NCBI RefSeq assembly: GCF_002776525.5
Contig: NC_045449.1
Span: 4,083,499 to 4,147,498, forward strand
Source: Piliocolobus tephrosceles
Taxonomy: Eukaryota > Chordata > Mammalia > Primates > Cercopithecidae
Direction: 5' to 3'
DNA length: 64,000 bases
In this document: in pieces, positions 11,641-23,398 of the stretch
Position numbering within the stretch: position 1 is the first letter of the stretch
Layout of the letters: each line of letters begins with the position of its first letter
Made by a program: the position numbers and the translations under genes
The notes under the pieces: generated by a model
Databases searched by the model: none
The model's input: the letters and a program-made list of their open reading frames with translations, nothing else
What the model was told of the DNA's origin: nothing

Positions 11641-11792
11641 GTCTCTTCAATCTGAAAACAAAACACAACACCATTTTATCAGTTGTCCTCTTAAACTACC
11701 TAGGTGATTGCTATCTTCTTACCAGAAGGGAATTCTCCCATGTATTTGCTTACATGTATGTTTTCACTTAATTTTCACAGATAGAAAACATA

Positions 11793-12074
11793 GGCCTGGC
11801 ATGGTAGCTCATGCCTGTAATCTCAGTACTTTGGGAGGACAAAGTGGGCAGATCACTTGTGCCCAGGAGTTCAGGACCTGCCTAGCCAACAACATGGTGA
11901 AACCCATCTTTACAAAAAAAATACAAAAATTAGTTGGGCGTGATGACGTGTTCTTGTCGTCCCAGCTACTTGGGAGGATCACTTGAGCCCAGGAGGTCAA
12001 GGCTGCAGTGAGCTGTGATCATGCCGTTGCACTGCAGCCTGGGTGGCAGAGTGAGACCCTGTCTTAGAAAAACA
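11793..12074 (+). repeat. Alu (old, J-like)
   Basis: Diverged dimer starting ggcctggcatggtagctcatg. The right arm lacks part of the usual sequence before gatcacttgagcccaggag. Confidence 0.9.
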
Positions 12075-12200
12075 GGACGGGAAAGGATGGGAGAAAGGGA
12101 AGGGAGGGAGGAAAGGAGCGAGAGAGGGAAGGAAGGAGAAAAGGAGGGGCAGAGTTGGGGAAGGAGAGACGGAAGGAGGGAGGGAGGCAGGCAGGCAAGC
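12075..12200 (+). repeat. Polypurine (GGGA/GGAA)n tract
   Basis: About 125 bases almost free of pyrimidines, grown from the Alu tail. It contains many ggg triplets (gggagggagg, ggagggagggagg). Confidence 0.85.
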
Positions 12201-13439
12201 TAGCTTAAGGATCCAAGACGGTTTGCCTAGAGTTACACAGCTAATCTGTGGTGAAGCCAACATTCAGAATCTGTTTTATCTTCTTCGAAACAGGTACAAA
12301 ACGATTGCCTATTATAATCAAGTAATGCAAGTGAAGGTAGAAAAGAAACTGCCAAAAGCCTAGGAAGAGATAAAAGTCAAAGCACAAGAGGCAAGTGTCA
12401 CCCATTCATGCATGCCCGCATCATGCAGGAATACGGTTAATGCATTCTGCCACAAACTGTTAGAGATATTTTCCCCTTCTTACTGGTAGGAAAAATAACT
12501 CTCTTTTATGATCACTGCTGCCTTAGATGCAATAAAATATGCTAAGTCCCTTGGCTCCCAGTACTTTTCCATTTGCCAGTTCCAGTCTCTCATAATGCCC
12601 ATCTGTTTTTCAAGCCTTGGCTTCTATTACATATTCCATATCCTTCTGATAAATCCTTGTTTAACTTCATTCAATCATTCATTCCTGTCTGATTCCAGCT
12701 TAAACTAATATATACGTGTTTCTATTCCCTGCACCCAGAAGTCTTGATGATGAGAAGCAAAATGCAAATTAGTATAATAGCCTAAAGCGACAACTCTGAT
12801 TACACAGTCAAAATAATTAGAAAAGAAATCTCTGCAAGTTCTATCATACAAAACAAAGCCAAAAGTTCAGAGACTGTTTTACAAATAGAGCTTATCTAGC
12901 CTAACCTTTGGGGATTTTATTTTACTTTATAAAAACAGAGAAATTTTCTTTTTATTTTTTAAATAAGACGTAGCTACTGGGGGCTTATACACAGGGGAGA
13001 GGGTCCAGCGGCAGCTGGCTAGGCAGGAGAACTGCCGCCATGTGGATCTGAAGTGGTAGCTCTTCTTTAAGTAAAAAAAGTCAATGTCATCGCTACACGC
13101 ACAGCCATACTAGACGCTTTCCAGGCTTAAAAAACATAATATGTTGTTTCATATGACACTGTCAGTAATCTTACACCTAAGAATATACATAGAAGAGTTG
13201 TCCATGGTATAAAAATAATAGGAAAACCTATAAATTACAAAACCAGGTTCCATAATTTCTGTGTTCTTTGTAATAGCCAGTGAATCACCTAATACCTTGA
13301 TAATTATTCGCTTCATTATAGGAGCTCTATTGATGTCACGCTCCGTAACCATGCCTCTGGTTTAAAATACGAGTCTGAAACCAAACTGAAAACTAAGTAA
13401 ATAAATAAAAAAATAACTTTTCCCCCATGATCTCTGTTT
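12201..13439. other. Intron 3, largest repeat-poor stretch
   Basis: Over 1.2 kb without an Alu. Around 12965-13110 a GC-richer segment (ggggagagggtccagcggcagctgg, ctgccgccatgtgg) stands out, but I recognise no gene or repeat in it. Confidence 0.5.
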
Positions 13440-13447
13440 CTCTTTCT

Positions 13448-13735
13448 CTCTTTTTGAGACACAGTCTCACTCTGCTGCCCAGGCTAGAGTGTAGTGGTGT
13501 GATCTCAGCTCACTGCAACCTGCGCCTCCCGGGTTCAAGCAATTCTCGTGCCTCAGCCTCCAAAGTAGCTGGGATTACAGGTACGTGCCACCACGCGTGA
13601 CTAACTTTTGTATTTTGAGTAGAGACGGCGTTTCATCATGTTTGCCAGGCTGGTCTCCGAGTCTTGACCTCAAGCGATCCGCCTGCCTGGCCTTCCAAAG
13701 TGCTGGGATTACAGGCATGAGCCATTGTGCCTGGT
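13448..13735 (-). repeat. Alu, full length, next to exon 3
   Basis: Antisense Alu with a pyrimidine-rich tail. It ends 166 bp from the exon 3 donor, so in the UBE2G1 transcript it reads in sense orientation just downstream of exon 3. Confidence 0.92.
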
Positions 13736-13901
13736 CTCTCCTCCTTTTACAGGTTTCAGTACACAGCCATGTGCACAATGAACACAGTACAAACATGCCA
13801 AAGCAATTTCACTGAGAAACAGATCTTTCTTATTGACCTTCAACACTTCAATGACAGGTCATCACATTTACAAACGTAAAAGTAAAACTAGATAAACTTA
13901 C

Positions 13902-13999
13902 CATTTGGGTGCCAGATTTCTGTAATGAATTTCATTTTAGGAGGTCGGAGGGGATAATCTTTTGGGAAAGTAAGATGAGCCTTAAAAACACCACCTTCA
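13902..13999 (-). CDS. UBE2G1: UBE2G1 exon 3: E2 core beta-sheet and HPN motif
   Basis: This 98-nt exon encodes residues 50 (last base) to 83 (first base) of the E2 enzyme. It carries EGGVFKAHLTFPKDYPLRPP, the central UBC-fold segment with the conserved proline-rich turn, and then KMKFITEIWHPN. The last three residues are the HPN tripeptide (residues 80-82) found in nearly all E2s, which supports the active site. The acceptor reads ttcttttttccag before TGAAGG, and the donor reads CCAAATG then gtaag. Both neighbouring exons join in phase. Since 98 is not a multiple of three, skipping it would shift the frame. Confidence 0.97.
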
Positions 14000-14244
14000 C
14001 TGGAAAAAAGAACAAAAAGAAGTTCTTGCCTATAAGTTCCTGCTTTTAAGTATAGAATTGTTAAAACAAATATAAAACAAGGGGGCTAGCACTAACACCG
14101 AAAATGAAGTCAACAAATAATCTGGATTCCCCACAGGCAGTTACTTTCTCAAATAACCAGTTGAAGAAACTGTCATCGCTATCACTTTAATTAAACTTTC
14201 AAGAGAGCTAGTAAAATGAAATCATCTGCTAAAAAGACATTCAG
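14000..14244. other. Intron 2, acceptor side of exon 3
   Basis: Contains the polypyrimidine tract (minus strand) of the exon 3 acceptor. Otherwise unique. Confidence 0.6.
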
Positions 14245-15065
14245 ACCAGATCAGATCAGATCACATTACTGCTATGCTACAAACCCTTCCATCACTTCCC
14301 AATGCACTTAAAACAAAATTCAGAAGGTTTAACATCACCAGTTTCTCTACGCTGATTTCAAACTGTCATTCCTCTCTGTTCTAACCAGTCTTTTTTCTGT
14401 TCTTAAATACATCAAACCCTTTCTCATCTCAAAACTTATGCACATTTTCTTTTTCCTTATCTAGGAACAGATACACTGCCTCCATCTATCCGTTTATTCA
14501 TTTGATCATTTAACAAATATTTACTCAGCATTTATGTGTCAAACTCTAGGGGTATAGCAGCGAAAAAAACCTCAACGAGTTGATATTCTAGTGACTTTCC
14601 AGAACAGCACTGTAAAAGAGAACTGTAATATTGGAAATATTCTGTTATTTGTGCTGTCCAATAATGTAGCCACCAGCCACGTGAAATAAGCCCGTGACTG
14701 CTACTTCAGACAACGCACCTCAGACCACTCACACTGAATTAGCAGTTACTCTCAAGGAATCACCAAAAGAACAATACAGTGACTTGTATACACTAACTAA
14801 AACCAAAGAGATCCAGTCAGCCTTAAAGGGCAAAAATACTAAATTCCTGTCTTGTGGCCTTGGCACTAAATGTTTCCTCTGTTGGAAATACCTTTCTCCC
14901 TTTGTCTTCTGATTAGCATTCAGTACTCAGCTTAAACGTTACCTCTACAAAGATTTTATTTGACTAAAATCTAAACTAGCCACCAGGTCCCCTCTAGTAC
15001 ATTGACCACTTAAAATTTCTTTATTGCAATACCATTTGTACATGTGATTCTTCTATTGTAATGTG
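14245..15065 (+). repeat. L2-like ancient LINE, broken
   Basis: The pieces at 14245-14470 (cacattactgctatgc, aacccttccatcacttccc) and 14850-15060 (cctctgttggaaatacc, agctta-acgttacctctac) follow the L2 3' consensus in order. Between them lies unrelated sequence, including gtgctgtccaataatgtagcc at 14650, the start of an hAT-like fossil also seen at 44822. Confidence 0.55.
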
Positions 15066-15388
15066 TCCAACCATTAGAGTCATGATTGCGGTTGTTTCAG
15101 ATCAGTGAGAAATGAAATTCTCAGCTCATTAAATGGTTTCCATTCACTGAACAAACACACAATGATTACTCAGGTACTCTAACCACTGGTCTACATAAAA
15201 GGATACAACAGAGAACAAAGCATCAGAGAGCACTGGGGAGCTTATCATTTTAGTGGCAGAAGGAAAATATCTACCAAGAAAAATTACCAGTAGTAAGTGT
15301 GGTCATAGCATGACATGAGGAATCTATTAAGTTTTTAAGAGCAGGTATTTCTAAAATTAGCTCACGTGTCTTTAAAGAAAAAGTGGGA
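15066..15388. other. Intron 2 spacer
   Basis: No gene or clear repeat recognised. Confidence 0.45.
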
Positions 15389-15564
15389 GGCCAGACACAG
15401 TGGCTCATGCCTGTAATTCTAGCTACTCAAGAGGCTGAGGTGGGAAGGATCCCTTCAGTCCAAGAAGTTGAGGCTTCAGAGAGCTGTGATTGTGCCACTG
15501 CAATGCACTCCAGCCTGGGAAACAGAGCTGGGCCCTGTCTCAAAAAAAAAAGAAAAAAAAAAAA
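15389..15564 (+). repeat. Alu monomer (FLAM-like)
   Basis: One arm only: ggccagacacagtggctcatg is followed at once by agctactcaagaggctgagg and gccactgcaatgcactccag, then A-rich. Typical of free left monomers. Confidence 0.8.
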
Positions 15565-15810
15565 GAAGACAGGAAAGAAAAAGCGAAAAATTGGGAGTGT
15601 GTTGGTATACACATAGAAAAATGTCCAGAAACAGGACATCAGTACATAACAATAGTTAATTAACAATAGTGTAGCGTTACGAGATCTTTTACTCTCTGCT
15701 CATTTTAATATAGCTTGAACTGTTCACAAGCAAGTATGAATTTTTATCGCTTTTTCTGATCATAAGACATGGGGGAGGTGCAGATTAAGTTTAAAACAAG
15801 ACACAGATCA

Positions 15811-16107
15811 GCCAGGTGTGGTGGCTCACGTCTGTAATCCCAGCACTTTGGGAGGCTGAGGGGGGTGGATCACGAGGTCAGGAGATTGAGACCATCCTGG
15901 CTAACACGGTGAAACCCTGTCTCTACTAAAAATACAAAAAAATCAAACTAGCCGGGCGAGGTGGCGGGCGCCTATAGTCCCAGCTACTCGGGAGGCTGAG
16001 GCAGGAGAATGGCATGAACTCAGGAGGCACAGCTTGCAGTGAACCCGGATTGCGCCACTGCACTCCAGCCTGGGCGACTGAGCAAGACTCTGTCTCAAAA
16101 AAAAAAA
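15811..16107 (+). repeat. AluY, Old World monkey AluYR-like
   Basis: Young element with ctagccgggcgaggtggcgg in the middle and a short A tail. It forms an inverted partner to the Alu at 13448-13735 across exon 3. Confidence 0.92.
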
Positions 16108-16421
16108 GAGAGAGACAGATCATTAACACCAAACATTCCTGAATAATTAGGAAATGTCACAGGACTCACAGTATAAAAAGTCAGTGACCTTGACCATACA
16201 ATTTTTTAAGTAAAACGCAGTAAGAAAAAAAAACTGTAAAGGGTTAAAGAACAGGGTAGTAAAGTACTTAAGCATAATAAACAGGACAATTTATACAAAA
16301 AGTTTAACAGTTGAAGAAGATAGTAACTAGATGGGGAAACTGTACAAATCAAGGGCTTTAAAAGAGATATTCAGAAAAAATGAAGAAATGAAGTAAGGCC
16401 CACCATAGGGCCTTACTTTTC
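16108..16421. other. Intron 2 spacer
   Basis: AT-rich. The last 14 bases are the left target-site copy of the next Alu. Confidence 0.5.
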
Positions 16422-16724
16422 TTTTCTTTTTTTTTTCTTTTTGAGATGGAGTCTCACTCTGTCGCCCGGGCTGGAGTGCAGTGGCCGGATCTCAGCTCAC
16501 TGCAAGCTCCGCCTCCCAGGTTTACACCATTCTCCTGCCTCAGCCTCCCGAGCAGCTGGGACTACAGGTACCAGCCACCTCACCCGGCTAGCTTTTTGTA
16601 TTTTTTAGTAGAGACGAGGTTTCACCGTGTTAGCCAGGATGGTCTCGAACTCCTGACCTCGTGATCTGCCCGTCTCGGCCTCCCAAAATGCTGGGATTAC
16701 AGGCTTGAGCCACCATGCCCGGCC
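16422..16724 (-). repeat. AluY, Old World monkey AluYR-like
   Basis: Target-site duplication gggccttacttttc at 16408-16421 and gggccttatttttc at 16725-16738 (one mismatch). Carries the cacctcacccggctagc variant. Confidence 0.95.
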
Positions 16725-16916
16725 GGGCCTTATTTTTCAAAACTGATGAGGTTGTCTAGTGAAGGGAAGAAGCCCGAGGGCTTAAGGGAATAGATACAGA
16801 CTGGAACAGCTGTTGTCAAGAGGGCATTACACCAACAAGAGTTCAGTCTTTATCTTCTCATCCTGTTGCTCTATGTGAGTTAGTGCCAAAATGGGTCTTA
16901 AGATATATTGATTATT

Positions 16917-17211
16917 GGCTGGGCACGGTGGCTCAAGCCTGTAATCCCAGCACTTTGGGAGGCTGAGACGGGCGGATCACGAGGTCACGAGATCGAGACC
17001 ATCCTGGCTCACACGGTGAAACCCCGTCTCTACTAAAAACTACAAAAAACTAGCCGGGCGAGGTGGCGGCGCCTGTAATCCCAGCTACCCGGGAGGCTGA
17101 GGCAGGAGAATGGCGTGAACCCGGGAGGCGGAGCTTGCAGTGAGCTGAGATCCGGCCACTGCACTCCAGCCTGGGCGACAGAGCGAGACTCCGTCTCAAA
17201 AAAAAAAAAAA
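16917..17211 (+). repeat. AluY, Old World monkey AluYR-like
   Basis: Duplication aagatatattgattat at 16900-16915 and aagatatactgattat from 17212. Contains ctagccgggcgaggtggcgg and gagatccggccactgc. Confidence 0.95.
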
Positions 17212-17449
17212 AAGATATACTGATTATATTGACTATTTTTTCAAGCAGGGCTGCAAAAGCAATTTAATGAGTCACTAGCAAAATTTTTTTGTTAACAAAA
17301 ATAGAAAACAGAGTTTATCACAAGTAGTTTCAGTTATATAATCCATGTATGTGTTTTATTCACTAATCTATATACACATATGTATGCACTGGGCCATGAT
17401 GTAAAGTATTTCTAATTACAGGTTTGAAAGCCACAATTACACAAAACAG

Positions 17450-17613
17450 CCAATTGGTGGCACGCGCCTGTAATCCCAGCTACTTGGGAGGCTGAGGTAG
17501 GAGAATTGTTTGAACCTGGGAGGTGGAGGGTGCAGTGAGCCAAGATTGTGCCATTGCACTCCAGCCTGGGTGACAGAGTGAGACTCCGTCTCAATAAAAA
17601 ATAAAATAAAAAA
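17450..17613 (+). repeat. Alu, right arm only
   Basis: 5' truncated, begins near ggtggcacgcgcctgtaatcc and ends in an AT-rich tail. Confidence 0.88.
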
Positions 17614-18016
17614 AAGAGTCTATGTAAAAGAACATCAAAGGCAGAGCCACAAAGCCCCTGCACTTGATTCTACTGGCAGCCACGTGCCACTTGATTCCTT
17701 GACAACATGAAGTCAGCTTTCCCATGTCACTTACTTTGGACTGGTTACATTCACTCAAAAGGTTCACAACAAACAGCTGACTGGAATCTTCATCGTGAAA
17801 AACTGATTTAGACCCTCTAAATTGTTTTCAATCTCTAAAATGTCAACGAAATTCAACTAAAAGGGTAGCCCTAAAGATTTAAAGCACACAACTTTCACTC
17901 TATCTGAAAATGGCCTTGCCCACTCTAAAGCAACCATGGTGTTTCTGTTTTCTCCTATCTGTGAACCCCTCTTCTTCTATTTTACCTGTGGAAATTCTAC
18001 CTGTCCCTGCCTTTCT
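17614..18016. other. Intron 2 spacer
   Basis: Unique-looking sequence without a recognised gene. Confidence 0.5.
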
Positions 18017-18261
18017 TTTTCTTTCTTTTTTTTTTGAGATGGAGTCTCGCTCTGTCACCCAGGATAGCACAATCTTGACTCACTGCAACCTCCGCCTCCC
18101 GGGTTCAAGTGACTCTCCTGCCTCAGCCTCCCAAGTACCTGGGATTACAGGCACCCGCCACCACGTATGGCTAATTTTTGCATTTTTAGTAGAGACAGGG
18201 TTTCACTATGTTGGCCACGCTAGTCTTAAACTCCTGACCTTGTGAGCCACGGCGCCCGGCC
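18017..18261 (-). repeat. Alu with internal deletions
   Basis: Antisense dimer missing about 20 bp after cacccagg and about 35 bp near its end, where gaccttgtgagccacgg joins directly. Confidence 0.88.
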
Positions 18262-18446
18262 TACCTGCCTTTTTTTTTTTTTTTAAATGCTTAACTCAGT
18301 ATCAGTAGTACCCGACTTGTGCATGCAAACTTCTACCAAGCAGCCAAATTAGCAAAGAGAAATCCCAAAACCCACAGAGAACAATAACACTGTTGACTAA
18401 ACATTAACATGCCACATATTCACTCTTGATATACAAAGATGATTGT
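18262..18446. other. Intron 2 spacer with T run
   Basis: A 16-base T run at about 18270 and then unique sequence. Confidence 0.45.
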
Positions 18447-19070
18447 GGCCAGGCGTGGTGGCTCATGCCTGTAATCCCAGCACTTTGGGAGGCTGAGGTG
18501 GGCAGATCACTTGAGGTCAGGAGTTCAAGAACAGCCTGACCAATATGGTAAAACCCTGCCTGTATTAAAAATGCAAAAATTGCCAGGCGGCTCAAGCCTG
18601 TAATCCCAGCATTTTGGGAGGCCGAGACGGGTAGATCACGAGGTCAGGAGATCAAGACCATCCTGGCTAACACGGTGAAACCCCATCTCTACTAAAAATA
18701 CAAAAAACTAACCGGGCGAGGTGGCGGGCGCCTGTAGTCCCAGCTACTCCGGAGGCTGAGGCAGGAGAATGGCGTAAACCCGGGAGGCGGAGCTTGCAGT
18801 GAGCTGTGATCTGGCCACTGCACTCCAGCCTGGGCGACAGAGCAAGACTCCGTCTCAAAAAAAAAAAAAAAAAAAAATTGCAAAAATTAGCCGGGCGTGG
18901 TGGCAGGCGCCTGTAATCCCATCTACTTAGGAGGCTGAAGCAGGAGAATGGCTTGAGCCTGGGAGGCAGCGGTTGCAATGAGCCAAGATCGCGCTACTGC
19001 ACTCCAGCCTGAGCCACAAAGCAAGACTCCATCTCCAAAGATGATAATAATAATAATAAATAAAATAAAA
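18447..19070 (+). repeat. Older Alu split by a younger Alu
   Basis: Left part 18447-18581 and right part 18879-19070 rejoin at aaaaattgcc / aaaaattagccggg. The inner Alu is listed separately. The tail is (ATA)n then AT-rich. Confidence 0.9.
18582..18878 (+). repeat. AluY (AluYR-like) nested in the older Alu
   Basis: Target-site duplication tgcaaaaatt at 18572-18581 and 18879-18888, within the A-rich linker of the host Alu. The first bases (gccaggcggctcaag) lack a few of the usual head bases. Confidence 0.93.
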
Positions 19071-19175
19071 TTTTAAAAAGGCATCAATGAATTCAAAATA
19101 TCTTTCATTACACATTATCTTCATCACAGATACTACAATACACTTACTATCATGATATTAAAAAGAGGTGTGTAT

Positions 19176-19448
19176 GCCGGCCACAGTGGCTCACACCTGT
19201 AATCCCAGCACTTTGGGAGGCTGAGTTGGGTGGATCATGAGGTCAGGAGCTCAAGGCCAGCCTGGCCGAGATGGTGAAATCCCATCTTTAGTAAAAAGTA
19301 CGAAAATTAGCCAGGCACGGTGGCAGGTGCCTGTAATCCCAGCTACTCAGGAAGCTGAGGCAGGAGAATTGCTTGAATCTTGGGGGTGGAGGCGGCAGTG
19401 AGCAACAGAGTGAGACTCTGCTTCAAAAAAAAAAAAAAAAAAAAAAAA
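19176..19448 (+). repeat. Alu with right-arm deletion
   Basis: The right arm goes from ggcagtgag straight to caacagagtgagac, losing the gccactgcactccag block. Followed by 25 A. Confidence 0.9.
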
Positions 19449-19740
19449 GGAAATATGTAACCAGCAGTTTCAAATTTGAAAGGGTTGAAAAACCCGGGCC
19501 TAGTTCAAGTTTCTTCCATGAGGCCTCCTTTACTGTTTTGGTGTTAAATTATAAAAATCTTACAAGATCAAGTCCTACCTACCACTCTGCCATATTTATT
19601 TTATTTAAATGATGTGCTGCATGCTGCCGTCTGAAATTAGCTCAACATTTCCTGTTAATCTATAGTCCTGTTGTACCTGTCTCTTGTCCGATCATTTTAT
19701 TTCCCACAGTTCACTATCTACTAGTCTAAGATATGTGGGA
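19449..19740. other. Intron 2 spacer before the MFSD1 copy
   Basis: Unique-looking sequence. No matching target-site repeat for the downstream retrocopy was identified. Confidence 0.45.
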
Positions 19741-21725
19741 GTCATGTGATCACTGCCTTGGCTGTGCTCTGCGGGCACTGCTTTCCGCCGGGTTCTGGAG
19801 CCATCACCCCTTTCGCCTCTCGGTCTCCCGCAGGTGCAATGGAGGAGAAGGATGAGAAAGCATGGCTGCCGCTGGCCCTTCTGTGGCCTCCAGTCGCCTG
19901 TCTGTGACTTTTGATGCTGTTATTGATGTTCTTCCTTGGCTTCAGCAGCTATTTTTGCTATAATAATCCTGCTGCCCTTTAGACTCAGGATAAACGGGAT
20001 ATGCAGGTGAACACCATGAAATTCATGCGGCTATATGCCTGGTATGCTTGGCCCAGTGTGGTTTTGTGTTTCTTTGGTGGCTTTTTAAAAGACCAAGTAT
20101 TTGGAATATGATGGGGCACAATTATTTTTAGCTGTTTCATTTACATTGGACAGGTTGTTTTTGTTCTGGGTGGAATATTTAATGTTTTTTGGCTGATGGA
20201 ATTTGAAAGATTTGTGTTTGGGATTGGTGGGGAGTGCTTAGCAGTTGCCCAGAATACATATGCTGTGAGCTGGTTTAAAGACAAAGAATTAAACCTGGTG
20301 ATTGGACTCCAACAATTTAGCCTGGCTAGAATTGGAAGTACAGTAAACACGAACTTCATGAGTTGGCTGTATTCTAAGATTGAAGCTTCATGGGGTTCTG
20401 CTGGTCACACAACCCCTGGAGTCACACTTAAGACTGGGGGTAACATGTCTTCTTTCACTAATATGTGCCTTCCTTGGCTCTTGCTTACTTAGATCCCAGA
20501 GCAGAGAGAATCCTTTATAAAGAACAAAAAAAGGCGGGGGGGGGGGGGGGGGGGGAGTTTTTTAATTAACTGACGTAAAGGATTTCTCCTTACCCCTGTG
20601 GCTCATATTTATCATCTGTGTCTGCTAGTGTGTTGCCATGTTCCCTTTTATTAGACTTGGGAACGTTTTCTTTACAGAGAAATTTGGATTTTCTTTCCAG
20701 GCAGCAAGTGCAATGAACAGTGTTGTATATGTCGTATCAGCTCCCACGACCCCGTATTTGGGCTCCCGGTGGACGACACAGGGAAGAACAGCATCTGGGT
20801 TCTGTGTGTGGTCGCAGCCACTCTTGTGTCCCACATGATGCTGGCCTTTATGATGTGGAGCCCTTGGGTTGCTATGTGTCTTCTGGGAATCTCCTAGTCA
20901 TTGCCTGCCTGTGCATTACGGCCAATAGTGGCATCTGTAGTTCCTGAACATCAACTGGGAACTGCATATGGCTTCACGCACTCCATTCAGAATCTTGGGT
21001 TGCCCATGATTTCCATCACTGCTGGGATGATACGGGGTACTCGGGGATATTTGTTTTTTACAAGTTTTCTTCATTGCCTGTGTTTCTATGTCACTGTTAT
21101 CTATGGTCTTACTCTTATTTTGTGAATCATGCCCAGGGTGAGAACCTCAATTACTCCACAAAACAAAGGGGAGAAATAAAATTTGCCCATACTTAATAAG
21201 TTTAAATGACTGTGTCATGAGAATGGGCTTTGTGCATCATTGGTTTGAAAATCTCCATTTTAAAAAATTTAGTCATTAGAAAAAATAATGGAATGGCAAG
21301 TTATATTTATATCCAAATACACCTATTTCAAAGTGTATCTGTGAGAACTATTTTAGCCTGGGTCTTCCGTACTGTATGTTGCTGAAGAATTCTACAAAAG
21401 GCCAATCAACAATGAAAGGTTTAGAAAACTGCTCTGGAACATCCAGGTGAACTTCAGAAAAGAACAGTGAAAAAAGAAAAACACTGGAGCTTCTGTTATC
21501 TTCATTAAGTATGTATCTTAGGGATACGATCTTTCCTTTATCTTATAGCAGAAAAAGAAAATGGCATTGTCATAGGCATTCCCTGTAGTGGTAGGGAATA
21601 ATGCCAGAAAATATGTGAAGATTTTTATGAAGTCTCTTTCTGTTCACAACCAGTAGCTTGTGCTCTACTCTGTGGTTATGTGGACTACTGAGCAGTGACC
21701 CTTCTGAGTTTATTTCTCTGTTACT
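19741..21725 (+). pseudogene. MFSD1P: MFSD1 processed pseudogene
   Basis: Intronless copy of MFSD1, a major-facilitator-superfamily membrane protein of the lysosome. The original start is at 19839 (MEEKDEKA) and the original end is at 21194-21196, after a tail matching QRGEIKFAHT. In between, translated pieces follow the parent in order: ELNLVIGLQQFSLARIGSTV (about 20287), YSKIEASWGSAGHTTPGVTL (about 20370), VFFTEKFGFS (about 20668), VPEHQLGTAYGF (about 20940) and IQNLGLPMISITAGMI (about 20985). It is dead. There is a loss in the Gly/Ala/Pro-rich N-terminus with a frame change, TAG at 19980-19982, TGA at 20109-20111, a G run at 20536-20555 and further frameshifts. The 5' UTR is included. The 3' boundary is unclear because the RPL23A copy sits there. 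The gene symbol is descriptive, not an assigned name. Confidence 0.93.
20536..20555 (+). repeat. G20 homopolymer
   Basis: Twenty G in a row inside the MFSD1 pseudogene, where the parent has a short GGC AAA ACA GGA GAA stretch. Confidence 0.85.
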
Positions 21726-21741
21726 GAGGACCCTAATTTCT

Positions 21742-21742
<1 letters not shown>
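21726..21742. repeat. Target-site duplication, left copy (RPL23A insertion)
   Basis: 17 bp, identical to 22326-22342. Confidence 0.95.
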
Positions 21743-22342
<600 letters not shown>

Positions 22343-23118
22343 AGGGACACAGTATTATAGTACAAACTCTCCATACAGTTTTTCATATAATCTAATTAGT
22401 AACTACAAAGTATCCTTCAAATTATAATTGACATTTACAAAGATAAATAACAAAACCGCAAAAGGGGGAAAAGTAAGATTTTTTTTTTTTGCTATTATAA
22501 GCAACAGAACATTGAAAGTTTGAAACATTTCCTAAGCATAGGGTTTTTACCCTAGAAACGAAACTGTTAAGACCAAATTTAAGTAATTGTTCAAAGTCAC
22601 TCAACTAAGAAGAGTGGTAGAGTTAGAGAGCTAACCAAAGGCAGTCCCCAAAGTCCATGTCCTTGAACACTACATGATAAACAGCAAGGCATTACCACTG
22701 ATCATTCAATTTCTAAGCAATGCAGGCACTAGGTTCATTCCCTCCAGAATTTCATTACGGAACAGATGGCTTCTGCCTCTACATCTTACATAGGACAGTA
22801 AAATAATTCATAACTGGAATAGAATTTTGCAACTGTAAAATAATGTAATTCCGAGTTTTGGTTAACTGATTCTTCATTTCCTACATCCACCCAAGGTAAG
22901 GCAATATTATAAAACACATAATCTTAAGATTCTCCAAAATTTTCATACCATTGCCAGTGCTTTAAAACAAAATAAATAAATAAGGCATACTCCTTGAACA
23001 GACCAGCCACTGGTGATGAAAGGAAAAGAGAGATAGAAGATACACAGACATCGTTCATTAATAATTTATAAAATGTTATAATTATACAGTGATATCCAGG
23101 TTTCTTAAACTTTCTGGG
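22343..23118. other. Intron 2 spacer; possible MFSD1 3' UTR remainder
   Basis: The first part may continue the MFSD1 pseudogene 3' UTR interrupted by RPL23A, but I cannot confirm this without the parent mRNA. The rest is unique-looking. Confidence 0.4.
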
Positions 23119-23398
23119 TTTTTTGTTTGTTTGTTTAAGACATGGTCTAGCTCTGTTGCCCAAGCTAGAGTGTAGTGGCATGATCTTGGCTCACTGCAGT
23201 CTCCTGGGTTCAAGTGATCCTCCCACCTCAGCCTCCTGACTGCAGGCATGCATCACCATGCCTGACTTATTTTTGTATTTTTTGTAGAGACAGAATTTCA
23301 CCATGTAGCCCAAGCTTGTCCCCAACTTCTGAGCTCAAACGTTCCACCCTTGGCCTCCCAAAGTGCAGGGATTATAGATGTGAGCCACTGTGCCCATC
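23119..23398 (-). repeat. Alu (old, J-like)
   Basis: (TTTG)n tail, then a diverged antisense dimer ending ccactgtgcccatcc. Confidence 0.9.

Noticed and set aside
20196..20492. Live MFS transporter gene
   Set aside because: The frame belongs to MFSD1, but stop codons upstream, frame changes and lack of introns show a processed pseudogene.
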